A DNA stretch of 64,000 nucleotides, taken from contig NZ_CABVIR010000009.1 in assembly GCF_902498065.1 (NCBI RefSeq), forward strand, positions 1 to 64,000, read 5' to 3'. Position 1 is the stretch's first letter, and every line of letters starts with the position of its first letter. The DNA comes from Pseudomonas fluorescens (GTDB taxonomy: Bacteria; Pseudomonadota; Gammaproteobacteria; Pseudomonadales; Pseudomonadaceae). The position numbers were made by a program, and so were the translations under genes. Below the pieces are notes generated by a model, which did not search any database, was not told where the DNA came from, and was given only the letters and a program-made list of their open reading frames with translations. Of the stretch, positions 36,761 to 45,412 are shown one piece after another.

Positions 36761-38182
36761 ATGAAGTTGTCCATGCCGCGATTCGATCAAGCCCCTGTAT
36801 TGGTGGTCGGCGATGTCATGCTCGACCGCTACTGGCATGGTGGTACCTCACGGATTTCCCCTGAGGCGCCGGTACCGGTGGTCAAGGTCGAGCAAATCGA
36901 GGACCGCCCGGGCGGTGCCGCTAACGTTGCCCTGAACATTGCCGCGCTCGGCGCACCGGCCTCGCTGGTCGGCGTGACCGGCGACGACGAAGCTGCCGAC
37001 AGCCTGGCCAACAGCCTCAAGGGTGCTGGTGTGCGCGCATTGTTCCAGCGTATTGCGCACCAGCCGACCATCGTCAAGTTGCGGGTCATGAGCCGGCACC
37101 AGCAGTTGCTGCGTATCGACTTCGAAGAACCCTTTGCCACCGACGCCTTGGCGCTGGGCGAGCAAGTTGACGAGTTGCTTGAAGGCATCAAGGTGCTGGT
37201 GCTGTCCGACTACGGCAAAGGCGCGCTGAAAAATCATCAGGTGCTGATCCAGGCTGCCCGTGCCCGTGGTATTCCGGTGCTGGCCGATCCCAAGGGCAAG
37301 GATTTCTCGATCTACCGGGGCGCGAGCCTGATAACCCCGAACCTCAGTGAATTCGAAACGATCGTTGGCGGTTGCGTCGATGAGCACGAACTGGTGAGCA
37401 AGGGCGCGAAACTGATGCACGACCTGGACCTCGGGGCCTTGCTGGTGACCCGTGGCGAGCATGGCATGACCTTGTTGCGCCCGGATCATCCGGCCTTGCA
37501 CCTGCCGGCTCGGGCCCGTGAAGTGTTCGACGTGACCGGTGCTGGCGACACGGTGATTTCCACTCTGGCAGCCGCGATCGCTGCTGGCGAAGAGTTGCCC
37601 CACGCGGTGGCGTTGGCCAACCTGGCGGCTGGCATCGTAGTCGGCAAGCTCGGTACGGCGGCCATCAGCGCTCCGGAGCTGCGTCGTGCCATTCAGCGTG
37701 AGGAAGGTTCCGAACGTGGTGTATTGGGCCTGGAGCAACTGCTGCTGGCAGTTGACGATGCACGTGCGCACAAAGAGAAGATCGTTTTCACTAACGGTTG
37801 TTTCGACATTTTGCATGCCGGTCATGTGACCTACCTCGAGCAGGCGCGGGCCCAAGGGGATCGCTTGATCGTCGCGGTCAACGACGATGCATCGGTAAGT
37901 CGTCTGAAAGGGCCGGGACGTCCGATCAACAGCGTCGATCGTCGCATGGCTGTGCTGGCAGGGCTGGGTGCGGTGGATTGGGTGATCAGTTTCCCTGAAG
38001 GCACTCCTGAAAACCTGCTGCGCGAGGTCAAGCCGGACGTGCTGGTCAAGGGGGGTGATTACGGGATCGATCAAGTGGTGGGTGCCGACATCGTGACGAC
38101 TTACGGCGGTACCGTGAAGGTGCTGGGATTGGTGGAAAACAGCTCGACGACAGCGATTGTCGAGAAGATTCGCAACCGTTGA
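36761..38182 (+). CDS. hldE: Bifunctional heptose-7-phosphate kinase / heptose-1-phosphate adenylyltransferase
   Basis: HldE makes ADP-heptose precursor for the LPS core used by WaaC and WaaF. The 473-residue protein has an N-terminal ribokinase-type domain (PVLVVGDVMLDRYW at the start, GAGDTVIST near residue 265) and a C-terminal nucleotidyltransferase domain starting FTNGCFDILHAGHV (~residue 345), with the later KGGDY block. The ATG at 36761 (MKLSMPRFD) is chosen because the upstream in-frame residues lie in the promoter. It stands as a single gene after msbA. Confidence 0.96.
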   Translation: MKLSMPRFDQAPVLVVGDVMLDRYWHGGTSRISPEAPVPVVKVEQIEDRPGGAANVALNIAALGAPASLVGVTGDDEAADSLANSLKGAGVRALFQRIAHQPTIVKLRVMSRHQQLLRIDFEEPFATDALALGEQVDELLEGIKVLVLSDYGKGALKNHQVLIQAARARGIPVLADPKGKDFSIYRGASLITPNLSEFETIVGGCVDEHELVSKGAKLMHDLDLGALLVTRGEHGMTLLRPDHPALHLPARAREVFDVTGAGDTVISTLAAAIAAGEELPHAVALANLAAGIVVGKLGTAAISAPELRRAIQREEGSERGVLGLEQLLLAVDDARAHKEKIVFTNGCFDILHAGHVTYLEQARAQGDRLIVAVNDDASVSRLKGPGRPINSVDRRMAVLAGLGAVDWVISFPEGTPENLLREVKPDVLVKGGDYGIDQVVGADIVTTYGGTVKVLGLVENSSTTAIVEKIRNR

Positions 38183-38310
38183 TGAGTCTAGTGACTCCCG
38201 TGTCATACGGCGTATGAACGGGTTTTTATTGTGAGGATATTACCTTCCCTGAGGATTTTGGTGGGTATGACCCGATGCGCTTGCCTGCTTTGTCTCGTGG
38301 TAAATGATTT

Positions 38311-39285
38311 ATGAAAGTCATGCTCCTGGTGATGGACGAGCAACGTGTGATTCTGGATCGACTGTATGAAATCGTGCAGCAGAACTGCGACGAGTGTGTT
38401 GTTTATCGCCTGAGCAAAAAGCAGCAAATGAAGCTGGGGCCGTTTCTCGCCTCCGTCAATTACCAGAACTTTCACCGGGTTGTGATCTTCTCCAGGGTAA
38501 AGCGCCTCGTCCCTCAACTTAGGGTCCTGAAATGTATTCCGGGCCTGGTGTTTCTCGAGCATGACGCTTATCAGAACTACATGCCCGAGAGTAAATACCT
38601 GCGGGTTTACTCGCGTCTATACAGTCGTCTGCCAAGCTCTCGTGCGCTGGTTTCCGGGGCTGTCGTTGCACGTCGGCTGCAAGCAGAGAACATTGATGCA
38701 GTGTTCGTTTCGAAGGGATATGACGAACAAATGCTGCAAAACACCAACAGCGTTCGGGACATCCCGGTGGCTTTTCTGGGCAGTTTGAAAAGTACTGAAT
38801 ACGCGCAACGCAGGGCACTTCTGGAGTCCCTTTCCCGGCGGACCGGCATGTTGGTGGGTCGCACTAATTCGGGTGCCGAATATCTGGAAATGCTCAATCG
38901 CGTCAAGATTTTTGTGAGCGCCGATATCGGCATGAATGAATTCATGATCAAAAACTTCGAAGCGATGGCGTGTGGCTGCGTATTGCTGGCCTGGAGCCAG
39001 GGTGAAGAAGACCAATTGCTGGGCTTCCGGGATATGCACAATACGGTTTTCTATCGCTCCGAAGATGAGGCCGTGGAAAAACTCCAGCTGTTGCAGAGTG
39101 ACCCGTTGCTGACCGCTCGCATTGCCAGTAACGGCCAGGCGTTCGCCGAGAGCCAGTATTCCTTTGCTCGTGTGGGGCGCACGCTCGCTGCCGAGATTCA
39201 GCGTGAAATGCGTCCCTGGCGGCCGCCATCAATGTTCACTCGCCTGTGGGTAAAGTTGCGTTACGGTATGCAGGTTCCAGAGTAG
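38311..39285 (+). CDS. GT4-like / CgeB-type glycosyltransferase
   Basis: A 324-residue protein with a C-terminal glycosyltransferase-1 style domain: FVSADIGMNEFMIKNFEAMACGCVLL (~205-230) resembles the donor-binding region of CgeB/GT4-like enzymes. The N-terminal half (LVFLEHDAYQNYMPESKY) is the acceptor side. The order 38311-39285, 39288, 40056 forms a short cluster downstream of hldE, inferred to modify a cell-surface glycan. The acceptor and sugar are unknown. Only 2 bases separate its stop from the next ATG. Confidence 0.66.
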   Translation: MKVMLLVMDEQRVILDRLYEIVQQNCDECVVYRLSKKQQMKLGPFLASVNYQNFHRVVIFSRVKRLVPQLRVLKCIPGLVFLEHDAYQNYMPESKYLRVYSRLYSRLPSSRALVSGAVVARRLQAENIDAVFVSKGYDEQMLQNTNSVRDIPVAFLGSLKSTEYAQRRALLESLSRRTGMLVGRTNSGAEYLEMLNRVKIFVSADIGMNEFMIKNFEAMACGCVLLAWSQGEEDQLLGFRDMHNTVFYRSEDEAVEKLQLLQSDPLLTARIASNGQAFAESQYSFARVGRTLAAEIQREMRPWRPPSMFTRLWVKLRYGMQVPE

Positions 39286-39287
39286 CC

Positions 39288-39992
39288 ATGGAAAGTCAAC
39301 CGCCTCAAACCGATCAACCAATGGCGCTGGATGCACTGCCTGGTGGTCATCAATCTGTTTCGGGCGGGCTGCCACAGGAACTGAAGGAGTGCCTGCGCAG
39401 GGCCCCCCGGGTTCTGCTGGTTGCCAACAATCCGGCCATTACACGGGACGATTTCCAGGCGCTGAACATCGGCGCCGATGATGTCGTCGTCAGCTTCAAC
39501 AACTGTGTCCTGGCGCCGCTGCTTTCCCCGCAAAGCGTCAATCTCTTCGTGCATGGTTTCAATGCGCCGGACGCTTACTTTTTTGGCCTTCCCTACGGTC
39601 CGGAAGTGCAGGGGCTGTTCAGTCAGACTGACACGCGGTGTTTCACGATGTTGGTGGGATGCACTGGGGCCATGTGCCCCTTGCCAGAGGTGGCGCTTTA
39701 TTGGGAGCGTATTCCGTTACCGGCATTGTGGAACTATCCGGTCGATCGCCCGGGCGGCAAACGCTATGTCGGCCCCTCCACCGGTTTCAATGCGCTGGTG
39801 TTGTTCGACTGGCTGCGCGGACAGGCAGGATATGACTATCAGCTCATGACCCTGGGTTTTTCCAACGAAGCGGGGAAACGCTGGAGCGGGCATGCCTGGG
39901 ATTATGAACGGGACTGGCTGCAAAAATCAGACGTCATCGTGATACCTCTGCGGCGTCGCCATTGGTGGCAGAAATTGTTTCGTCGTGGCTGA
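39288..39992 (+). CDS. Putative GT29-like (sialyltransferase-fold) glycosyltransferase
   Basis: A 234-residue protein with motif order like GT29 sialyltransferases. Near residue 35-65 VLLVANNPAITRD...ADDVVVSFNN resembles sialylmotif L. Near 165 GPSTGFNALVLFDWL resembles sialylmotif S (PSTG). HAWDYE near residue 217 fits the H-x4-E of motif VS. A CMP-activated sugar such as CMP-Kdo could be the donor, but that is inference. The ATG at 39288 is used; earlier in-frame sequence overlaps the previous gene. Sequence similarity is by eye only. Confidence 0.5.
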   Translation: MESQPPQTDQPMALDALPGGHQSVSGGLPQELKECLRRAPRVLLVANNPAITRDDFQALNIGADDVVVSFNNCVLAPLLSPQSVNLFVHGFNAPDAYFFGLPYGPEVQGLFSQTDTRCFTMLVGCTGAMCPLPEVALYWERIPLPALWNYPVDRPGGKRYVGPSTGFNALVLFDWLRGQAGYDYQLMTLGFSNEAGKRWSGHAWDYERDWLQKSDVIVIPLRRRHWWQKLFRRG

Positions 39993-40055
39993 CTTGTCGC
40001 CGGGTGCCCGCGGGCGCCGCAAGATAAGCCCGATTATTTTTCGAGGGGGGCTGTA

Positions 40056-40862
40056 GTGTTGAATATTGCGGTGGCTTTTTTTGGTATCCCGAGAAACTCG
40101 CAGATCTGTTTTCCTTCCATTCAAGCAAACGTCTTGGCGCTGCTTCCTTCCGACAGCAACGTAAAATGCTTTCACCACCTGTATAAAATCGACGAAGTGC
40201 AGAACTCGCGCTCGGGTGAGCAAGGTGAGCTGAAGGCTGACAACTACGAGCCCTTCGAAACCATGACCGGGCAACTGACCTCGACCGAGGGGGTGTTGGA
40301 GCGCTGGAACTTTGAACAAGTGAAAGCGCTGGGCGACACCTGGGCTGATGATTACGCCTCACTCAGAAACCTGATCTATCAACTCAATTCGCTGCACATC
40401 GTCACGACCATGATGGAATCTTTCAATCCCGATTTCGTCGTCTTTGTGCGGCCGGACAATTTCTTTCACTCACCGCTTCCCGCTTATGTGTTCAAGCATG
40501 CCGAAGCCCGGCGGCTCAATACTTATATTCCCGACTGGCAGTGGTGGGGCGGGTTGAATGATCGTTTCGCCATTTGTGGTCGCGACACCTACGTCGCGTA
40601 CGGCAAAAGGATCGAGCGCATTTTTGATTTCAGTGAAGTGACGGGAAGGAAGTTGCATTCCGAGCGGCTGCTCAAATTTGCATTGCAACAGGCAGGGGTG
40701 AAGATCTGCACCCTGGAGACCAAGGCTTCGCGTGTTCGTATCAACGGAGCCTTTGCCGAAGAGTCGTTTTCACCCAAGCGCGGCATGGGCAAGCGCGAGA
40801 ATCGCTATTTCCATTTTTTTGCGCAGTTGCGCACCTTCATGGACAAGCAACGAGCGGGTTAG
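40056..40862 (+). CDS. Uncharacterised glycosyltransferase-like protein
   Basis: I do not recognise this 268-residue protein. It opens NIAVAFFGIPRNSQICFPS, a style seen in small capsule/LPS sugar transferases, and has FVVFVRPDNFFHSPLP at about residue 130, where RPD could be a DxD-like metal site. WQWWGGLNDRFAICGRDTY follows. Trp/Tyr-rich, soluble, no signal peptide. The start is a GTG at 40056 preceded by GAGGGGGG; the TTG next to it is possible. It is the third gene of the cluster following hldE and converges on the next gene with a gap of 12 bases. Confidence 0.55.
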   Translation: MLNIAVAFFGIPRNSQICFPSIQANVLALLPSDSNVKCFHHLYKIDEVQNSRSGEQGELKADNYEPFETMTGQLTSTEGVLERWNFEQVKALGDTWADDYASLRNLIYQLNSLHIVTTMMESFNPDFVVFVRPDNFFHSPLPAYVFKHAEARRLNTYIPDWQWWGGLNDRFAICGRDTYVAYGKRIERIFDFSEVTGRKLHSERLLKFALQQAGVKICTLETKASRVRINGAFAEESFSPKRGMGKRENRYFHFFAQLRTFMDKQRAG

Positions 40863-40874
40863 ATCGAACCTGAT

Positions 40875-41840
40875 TTATTTGCGCAAACTTCCACTGACCA
40901 GTCGAACCAGTCGCAGGGCCTTTACGCTCAGTTTCTTCAGCCCCCGTCGCGGGGCTTTTGGTGCTTCCAGCCCTTGTTGTGCAACCCAGTCCTTCCAGCG
41001 AATACGCTCCTCGCGGACAGTCCAGCCTTCCTGGATAGCAAAGCTCTCAGCCAGGTACAGTCCACGGGTACTGGCGGGTAAAAGTTTGTCACGCTTGAGC
41101 GTGTACAACTCGGGCCGCGGGACGCCATCTTCCAGAGGCATCAAGTACAGATCCGGACGCTTGCGGTCGAGCCGGGCCACCAGTTGATCGCCTTCCAGCC
41201 GCTCGTCGACATGAAACAGGCTCAGGGATTTGGCTTCCTTGGGTACGTCCAGGCGCAAGTCATAGATCAGTTGCAACGACGCTGTCGGCAGATGCACGTA
41301 GGCCCGTGGGCGTTCGATCAGTTGCATGTTGGCGCAGCGCACCGGCCGCGCCGAGCCGGATAGCGGCGTCAGCCGAAACGGCAACGCTTCGCGATAATGC
41401 AGTGCGGACGAGTAGGGCGCAGGCAGCCAAGTGTCGTTGAAACGCCCGCCTAGCCAGCCTTCCGGCGTCTCTAGCAGGCATTCTTCGGCAATCTCCTGAA
41501 TCGCCGTGTGCAGCGGCAGGTTCAGTTCGTGGGCCGGCACGTAACCGGAGATCAGCTTGAGCACCACATCGCCACGGTCTTGCCGACGCTGGCGTACCAA
41601 CACCCAATAATCGCGATTCTGCCAATGCAGGGTCAGACGCACCGAAACCCCGAGATTGGCCAGCTCCACGGCGAACCGTTCGCTGTCAGCCACCGCCACC
41701 GGGCGACGACGTTGCAAGGTCTGGGAAAAATTCAGCGGCATCCCGACGCTCTGATAACTCAAGCCTTCGGGAGTCGCTTCGACGAATAACGGCAGGGTCT
41801 TGAAGTTGCTCGGATTCTTTCTAATGAGCGTACGCGGCAT
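40875..41840 (-). CDS. Conserved protein with degenerate Nudix-like segment
   Basis: A 321-residue Pseudomonas protein of unknown function; it may be the one sometimes given the unsupported name 'metal ABC transporter ATPase', but no Walker motifs are visible. Residues ~98-127 read GYVPAHELNLPLHTAIQEIA then EECL, which looks like an altered Nudix box (G-x5-E ... E-x2-EE) with two extra residues. A basic C-terminus (RRGLKKLSVKALRLVR) may bind nucleic acid or membrane. It is followed on the same strand by genes upstream for an aldo/keto reductase and an FAD oxidoreductase. Function not assigned. Confidence 0.6.
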   Translation of the reverse strand: MPRTLIRKNPSNFKTLPLFVEATPEGLSYQSVGMPLNFSQTLQRRRPVAVADSERFAVELANLGVSVRLTLHWQNRDYWVLVRQRRQDRGDVVLKLISGYVPAHELNLPLHTAIQEIAEECLLETPEGWLGGRFNDTWLPAPYSSALHYREALPFRLTPLSGSARPVRCANMQLIERPRAYVHLPTASLQLIYDLRLDVPKEAKSLSLFHVDERLEGDQLVARLDRKRPDLYLMPLEDGVPRPELYTLKRDKLLPASTRGLYLAESFAIQEGWTVREERIRWKDWVAQQGLEAPKAPRRGLKKLSVKALRLVRLVSGSLRK

Positions 41841-41872
41841 GTCGGCTCCTGCTTAAGGCCGCATGGGCGGCA

Positions 41873-42685
41873 TCAGTTTCTACGTAGGACCTGGGCAACG
41901 GTCGCGACGTTGTGGGCGAGGTGCAGCGGATTGATGGTCCCGACAATAGCACTGGCCACACCCGGATGTTCAAACAACAGCTCGAAACTGGCGCGCACCG
42001 GATCCACGCCTGGACTCAGGCAGACATGACCGCTGGCGAGAGCTTTTTTGACCAGGATGGCTTTGCCGTGTGCAGCAGCATAGTCAATGACCGGCTTCTC
42101 GTTCTGTTCGTTCAGATTGTAGGTGACCATCGCGCAATCACCTTGCTCCAGAGCCTTCAAACCGCCTTCGACGGTTTTACCGGAGAAACCATAGCCGCGA
42201 ATCTTGCCTTCTGCCTTGAGCGCGGCGAGGGTCGCGTAGACCTCGGTGTCGTTGAGGATCGCCAGGTCGTTGCCGTCGGAGTGCACCAGCACCAGATCGA
42301 TGAAATCCGTCTCCAGACGTTGCAGGCTGCGTTCCACCGACAGGCGAGTATGCGCGGCACTGAAATCATGGCGAGACTGGCCGTCGGCAAACTCTTCGCC
42401 GACCTTGCTGACGATCACCCAATCCTGGCGCTGACCCCGCAGCAACGGGCCGAGGCGTTCTTCGCTGCGGCCATAGGCCGGCGCAGTGTCGATCAGGTTG
42501 ATGCCCAAGTCGCGCGCCAGCTTGAGCAGCATGCGCGCTTCATTATCGTCGGGAATCTGGAAGCCATTGGGGTACTTCACACCCTGGTCGCGACCGAGTT
42601 TGACCGTGCCCAATCCCAGAGGCGAAACCATCAGGCCGGTGCTGCCCAGCGGGCGATGCAAGTCGTGCAGGGTCGGTAGGCTCAT
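41873..42685 (-). CDS. Aldo/keto reductase
   Basis: A 270-residue NADPH-dependent oxidoreductase of the aldo/keto reductase superfamily. The catalytic residues are visible: DTAPAYGRSEERLGPLL (Asp and Tyr), IVSKVGE (Lys) and LVHSDGND (His). Substrate unknown. It overlaps the following oxidoreductase gene (upstream on this strand) by 4 bases, so the two are coupled. A partner to PA4992 by position. Confidence 0.86.
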   Translation of the reverse strand: MSLPTLHDLHRPLGSTGLMVSPLGLGTVKLGRDQGVKYPNGFQIPDDNEARMLLKLARDLGINLIDTAPAYGRSEERLGPLLRGQRQDWVIVSKVGEEFADGQSRHDFSAAHTRLSVERSLQRLETDFIDLVLVHSDGNDLAILNDTEVYATLAALKAEGKIRGYGFSGKTVEGGLKALEQGDCAMVTYNLNEQNEKPVIDYAAAHGKAILVKKALASGHVCLSPGVDPVRASFELLFEHPGVASAIVGTINPLHLAHNVATVAQVLRRN

Positions 42686-43857
42686 GGCAGTAGTTGCTCC
42701 CAGGCCGGGATACCCATCGGCGGTTTCGGCAACTCGGGCAGTGGCGCCGGATGGCTTGGCTGGATGCCGTCACGTTGCAATGAGCTGATGACGCGGTCGG
42801 CGAAGTCCGGCGCGAGCGCCAGTTTGGTCGGCCAGCCGACCAGCAAGCGGCCTTCTTCGGCAAGAAATGCGTTGTCCGGCCGCGTCAGGCCCGATTGCAG
42901 CGGCTCGGCGCGGTCCACGCGCAAGGTCGCCCATTGCGCGGTGCTCAGGTCGATCCATGGCAGCAACTGGCCGAGTTCTTTTTGCGCGGTGGCAATCTGC
43001 TCGGCCGGTTCGCGGGCAACCCCTTCGGCTTCGGCAATGTCGCCGCCCAGGTACCAGACCCATTGGCCATCGGCGGCCGGGTGAGTGGTCACGGTGAGGC
43101 GCGGTTTGGTGCCGCCACCCAGGCAATGGGCGTACAGCGGTTTGAGGCTCGGGCCTTTGGCGATGATCATGTGCAACGGTCGGCGTTGCATGGCAGGCTG
43201 GCTCAGGCCCAGCGCTTCAAGCAGTGCCGCCGTGCCGGCACCGGCGCTCAAGACGATGCGCTGGGCGCGGATCTCGCGCCCGTCGACCTTCAGGCCCACC
43301 AGATCGCCACCGTCCAGCAACGGTTCGATGTTCTGACCGGCGAGCAAGCCATCACCCGCCAGATCGGCGAGGCGCTGGACCAGGCTCGGCACGTCGATCA
43401 CCAGTTCTGCCAGGCGATAGACCTTGCCCTTGAAACGCTTGTCTTGCAGGGCTGGCGGCAGTTGCTCGCCCTTGACCTGATCGACGCGGCCGCGCACGGC
43501 TTTGCTGGCGAAGAAGCTGGTGAGGTTGCCGGCGAGGGTGCCGGGGGACCATAGATAGTGGGCTTCGGACAGCAGGCGCACGCCGGACAAATCCAGTTCG
43601 CCGTCACCGGCCAGCGCTTCACGCCAGCGGCGCGGCATGTCGGCGATGGCTTCCGAAGCACCGGTCAGCGCGCCATGCAGCGCGTACTTGGCGCCGCCGT
43701 GGATGATGCCCTGGGACTTCACGCTCTGCCCGCCACCGAGGGTGGCGCTTTCCACCAGCACGGTCGAAAAACCCTGGCGACGCAGGCGCGCATTCAACCA
43801 GAGGCCGGCGACACCAGCGCCGACAATCAGAACGTCGGTGGAAATAACGGATGGCAT
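42682..43857 (-). CDS. FAD-dependent oxidoreductase
   Basis: A 391-residue flavoprotein. The N-terminal dinucleotide-binding motif is VLIVGAGVAGLWLNARL, ending in the acidic residue of VLVES. A second FAD-contact segment IVLSAGAGTAALLEAL lies near residue 205. It resembles the DAO-type glycine/glycerol oxidoreductases, but the substrate is unknown. First gene of a two-gene operon with the aldo/keto reductase, which suggests linked redox steps. Confidence 0.83.
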   Translation of the reverse strand: MPSVISTDVLIVGAGVAGLWLNARLRRQGFSTVLVESATLGGGQSVKSQGIIHGGAKYALHGALTGASEAIADMPRRWREALAGDGELDLSGVRLLSEAHYLWSPGTLAGNLTSFFASKAVRGRVDQVKGEQLPPALQDKRFKGKVYRLAELVIDVPSLVQRLADLAGDGLLAGQNIEPLLDGGDLVGLKVDGREIRAQRIVLSAGAGTAALLEALGLSQPAMQRRPLHMIIAKGPSLKPLYAHCLGGGTKPRLTVTTHPAADGQWVWYLGGDIAEAEGVAREPAEQIATAQKELGQLLPWIDLSTAQWATLRVDRAEPLQSGLTRPDNAFLAEEGRLLVGWPTKLALAPDFADRVISSLQRDGIQPSHPAPLPELPKPPMGIPAWEQLLP

Positions 43858-43947
43858 GCAGCGACCTCAGAGTTCAAGACGAGGGCGCAGTATACAGACT
43901 CGAAGAAGTGGGGGATTTGTTGGTGATCAACTGGGCGCATGCAAAAC

Positions 43948-44038
43948 CTGTGGGAGCGAGCTTGCTCGCGATAGCGACGAATCAGTCAACAGTGATGCTG
44001 AATACAATAGGGCCATCGCGAGCAAGCTTGCTCCTACA
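43948..44038. repeat. REP pair (inverted), GCGAGC type
   Basis: Inverted REP copies 43948-43972 (CTGTGGGAGCGAGCTTGCTC) and 44015-44038 between the FAD oxidoreductase start and the SMR exporter. The variant differs from the GCGGGC type seen elsewhere by compensating A/T changes in the stem. Confidence 0.83.
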
Positions 44039-44056
44039 TGGATTGTGTTCCAGGTC

Positions 44057-44389
44057 TTAGTGCCCGGCGGTTTTGGAGAAGAGCTGGATGACCACGACAC
44101 CGAGCACAATGAGCGCCATCCCCAGCATCGCCGGCACATCGAGTTTCTGCCCGTAGATAAACAGCGCCGCGACGCTGACCATCACGATCCCCATGCCGGC
44201 CCACACCGCGTACGCCACACCCACCGGCACACTGCGCACCACCAGCGTCAGCATCCAGAAGGCAATGCCGTAACCGACGATCACCAGGATCAGCGGCAGC
44301 GGTGTGCTGAAGCCTTTGACCGCTTTCATCGAAACAGTGGCGATCACTTCGGCGCAGATGGCAATGGCCAGGTAGTAGTAAGCGGTCAT
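44057..44389 (-). CDS. emrE: SMR-family multidrug exporter (EmrE type)
   Basis: A 110-residue small multidrug resistance protein with four membrane spans, exporting toxic cations by proton antiport as an antiparallel dimer. The essential Glu is E14 (AICAEVIAT), and YAVWAGMG carries the conserved Trp in helix 3. The proline/glycine-rich helix 2 region and the C-terminal IVLGVVVIQLF fit the family. It is divergent from the LysR gene, with about 100 bases between the starts. Confidence 0.85.
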   Translation of the reverse strand: MTAYYYLAIAICAEVIATVSMKAVKGFSTPLPLILVIVGYGIAFWMLTLVVRSVPVGVAYAVWAGMGIVMVSVAALFIYGQKLDVPAMLGMALIVLGVVVIQLFSKTAGH

Positions 44390-44491
44390 GGGTGCATCCT
44401 CATGTGAAGTGTTGCTTTATGAGGTCGGCATTTTAGAGCTTACACAGATGGGGTAAAGTCATTACCTATCTGTTTGGGCGATGGGTTGGTC

Positions 44492-45412
44492 ATGAACATT
44501 CAATGGAATCTGGAGCAGTTGCGGTTGTTCGTCAGCGTAGCCGAGCAGCGATCGTTTTCCGCCGTGGCGCGGGACCAGCGCAAGGCGCAGTCGGCGGTCA
44601 GCAGTTCGATAGCGCTGCTGGAAGACGATCTGGGTGTGAGCCTGTTCGACCGCAGTAGTGGCCGGCAGCCGAAACTCACCGAGGCCGGCAATGCGTTGCT
44701 GGATGAGGCGCGGGAAGTGCTGCGTCAGTGCGAGCGTCTCAATGGTCGGGCGCTGGCAATGATGCGCGGGCAGGAGGCTCGCCTGCGCGTGGCTCAGGAT
44801 GAGGCGATGCCGTATCAGCCCATCATTGAAAGCTTCGAAGCACTGGCAGAAAAATTTCCCAGTCTTGAAGTGCAATTGACCAGCGCTGCCCAGGGCGATG
44901 TGGCGCGCAAATTGGTGGAGCGGCGGGCCGATCTCGGTTTGCTGTTTTATCACGATCAGATTCCCGAGGCGCTCGAACGGCGCGTGCTGGGCAGCGTGGA
45001 AATGGTCACGGTGTGCGGCGTCGGGCATCCATTGGCGACGCAGGCTCTAGTCGATTGCCAGCAACTGGCGCAGCATCGGCAGTTGCTGATGTCGACCCAG
45101 TCCAGTGTGTATCCCGGCAGTGAGCCGGCCAGCCCGCAGGTCTGGCGGGCCGACAGTTTCTATGTGATGGCCGAATGGCTGGTGCGCGGGCTCGGTTGGG
45201 CCTGGCTGCCACGGCACGTGGTGCAGTATCCGGCGTATCAGGGGCAGATGGTCGAACTGGTCAGCGAATGGACGCCGCCGGCGCTGGTGGTGGAGCTGGT
45301 CTGGCGCCGCGATGAGCCGCTCGGCCCGGCGGCCCGTTGGCTGGCGGAACGTTTTGCCGTGCACTTGCAGGCGATCGGCGAAAAAACCGATAAACTCCGC
45401 CGCCATGAATAG
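44492..45412 (+). CDS. LysR-family transcriptional regulator
   Basis: A 306-residue LysR regulator. The N-terminal helix-turn-helix is within LEQLRLFVSVAEQRSFSAVARDQRKAQSAVSSSI, followed by the linker helix DLGVSLFDRSSGR. The C-terminal effector domain starts near residue 90 (LRVAQDEAMPYQPI). It probably controls itself or the divergent emrE-type gene, as LysR proteins often do. The ATG at 44492 is used, since upstream residues lie outside the family. It overlaps waaA by 8 bases. Confidence 0.88.
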   Translation: MNIQWNLEQLRLFVSVAEQRSFSAVARDQRKAQSAVSSSIALLEDDLGVSLFDRSSGRQPKLTEAGNALLDEAREVLRQCERLNGRALAMMRGQEARLRVAQDEAMPYQPIIESFEALAEKFPSLEVQLTSAAQGDVARKLVERRADLGLLFYHDQIPEALERRVLGSVEMVTVCGVGHPLATQALVDCQQLAQHRQLLMSTQSSVYPGSEPASPQVWRADSFYVMAEWLVRGLGWAWLPRHVVQYPAYQGQMVELVSEWTPPALVVELVWRRDEPLGPAARWLAERFAVHLQAIGEKTDKLRRHE

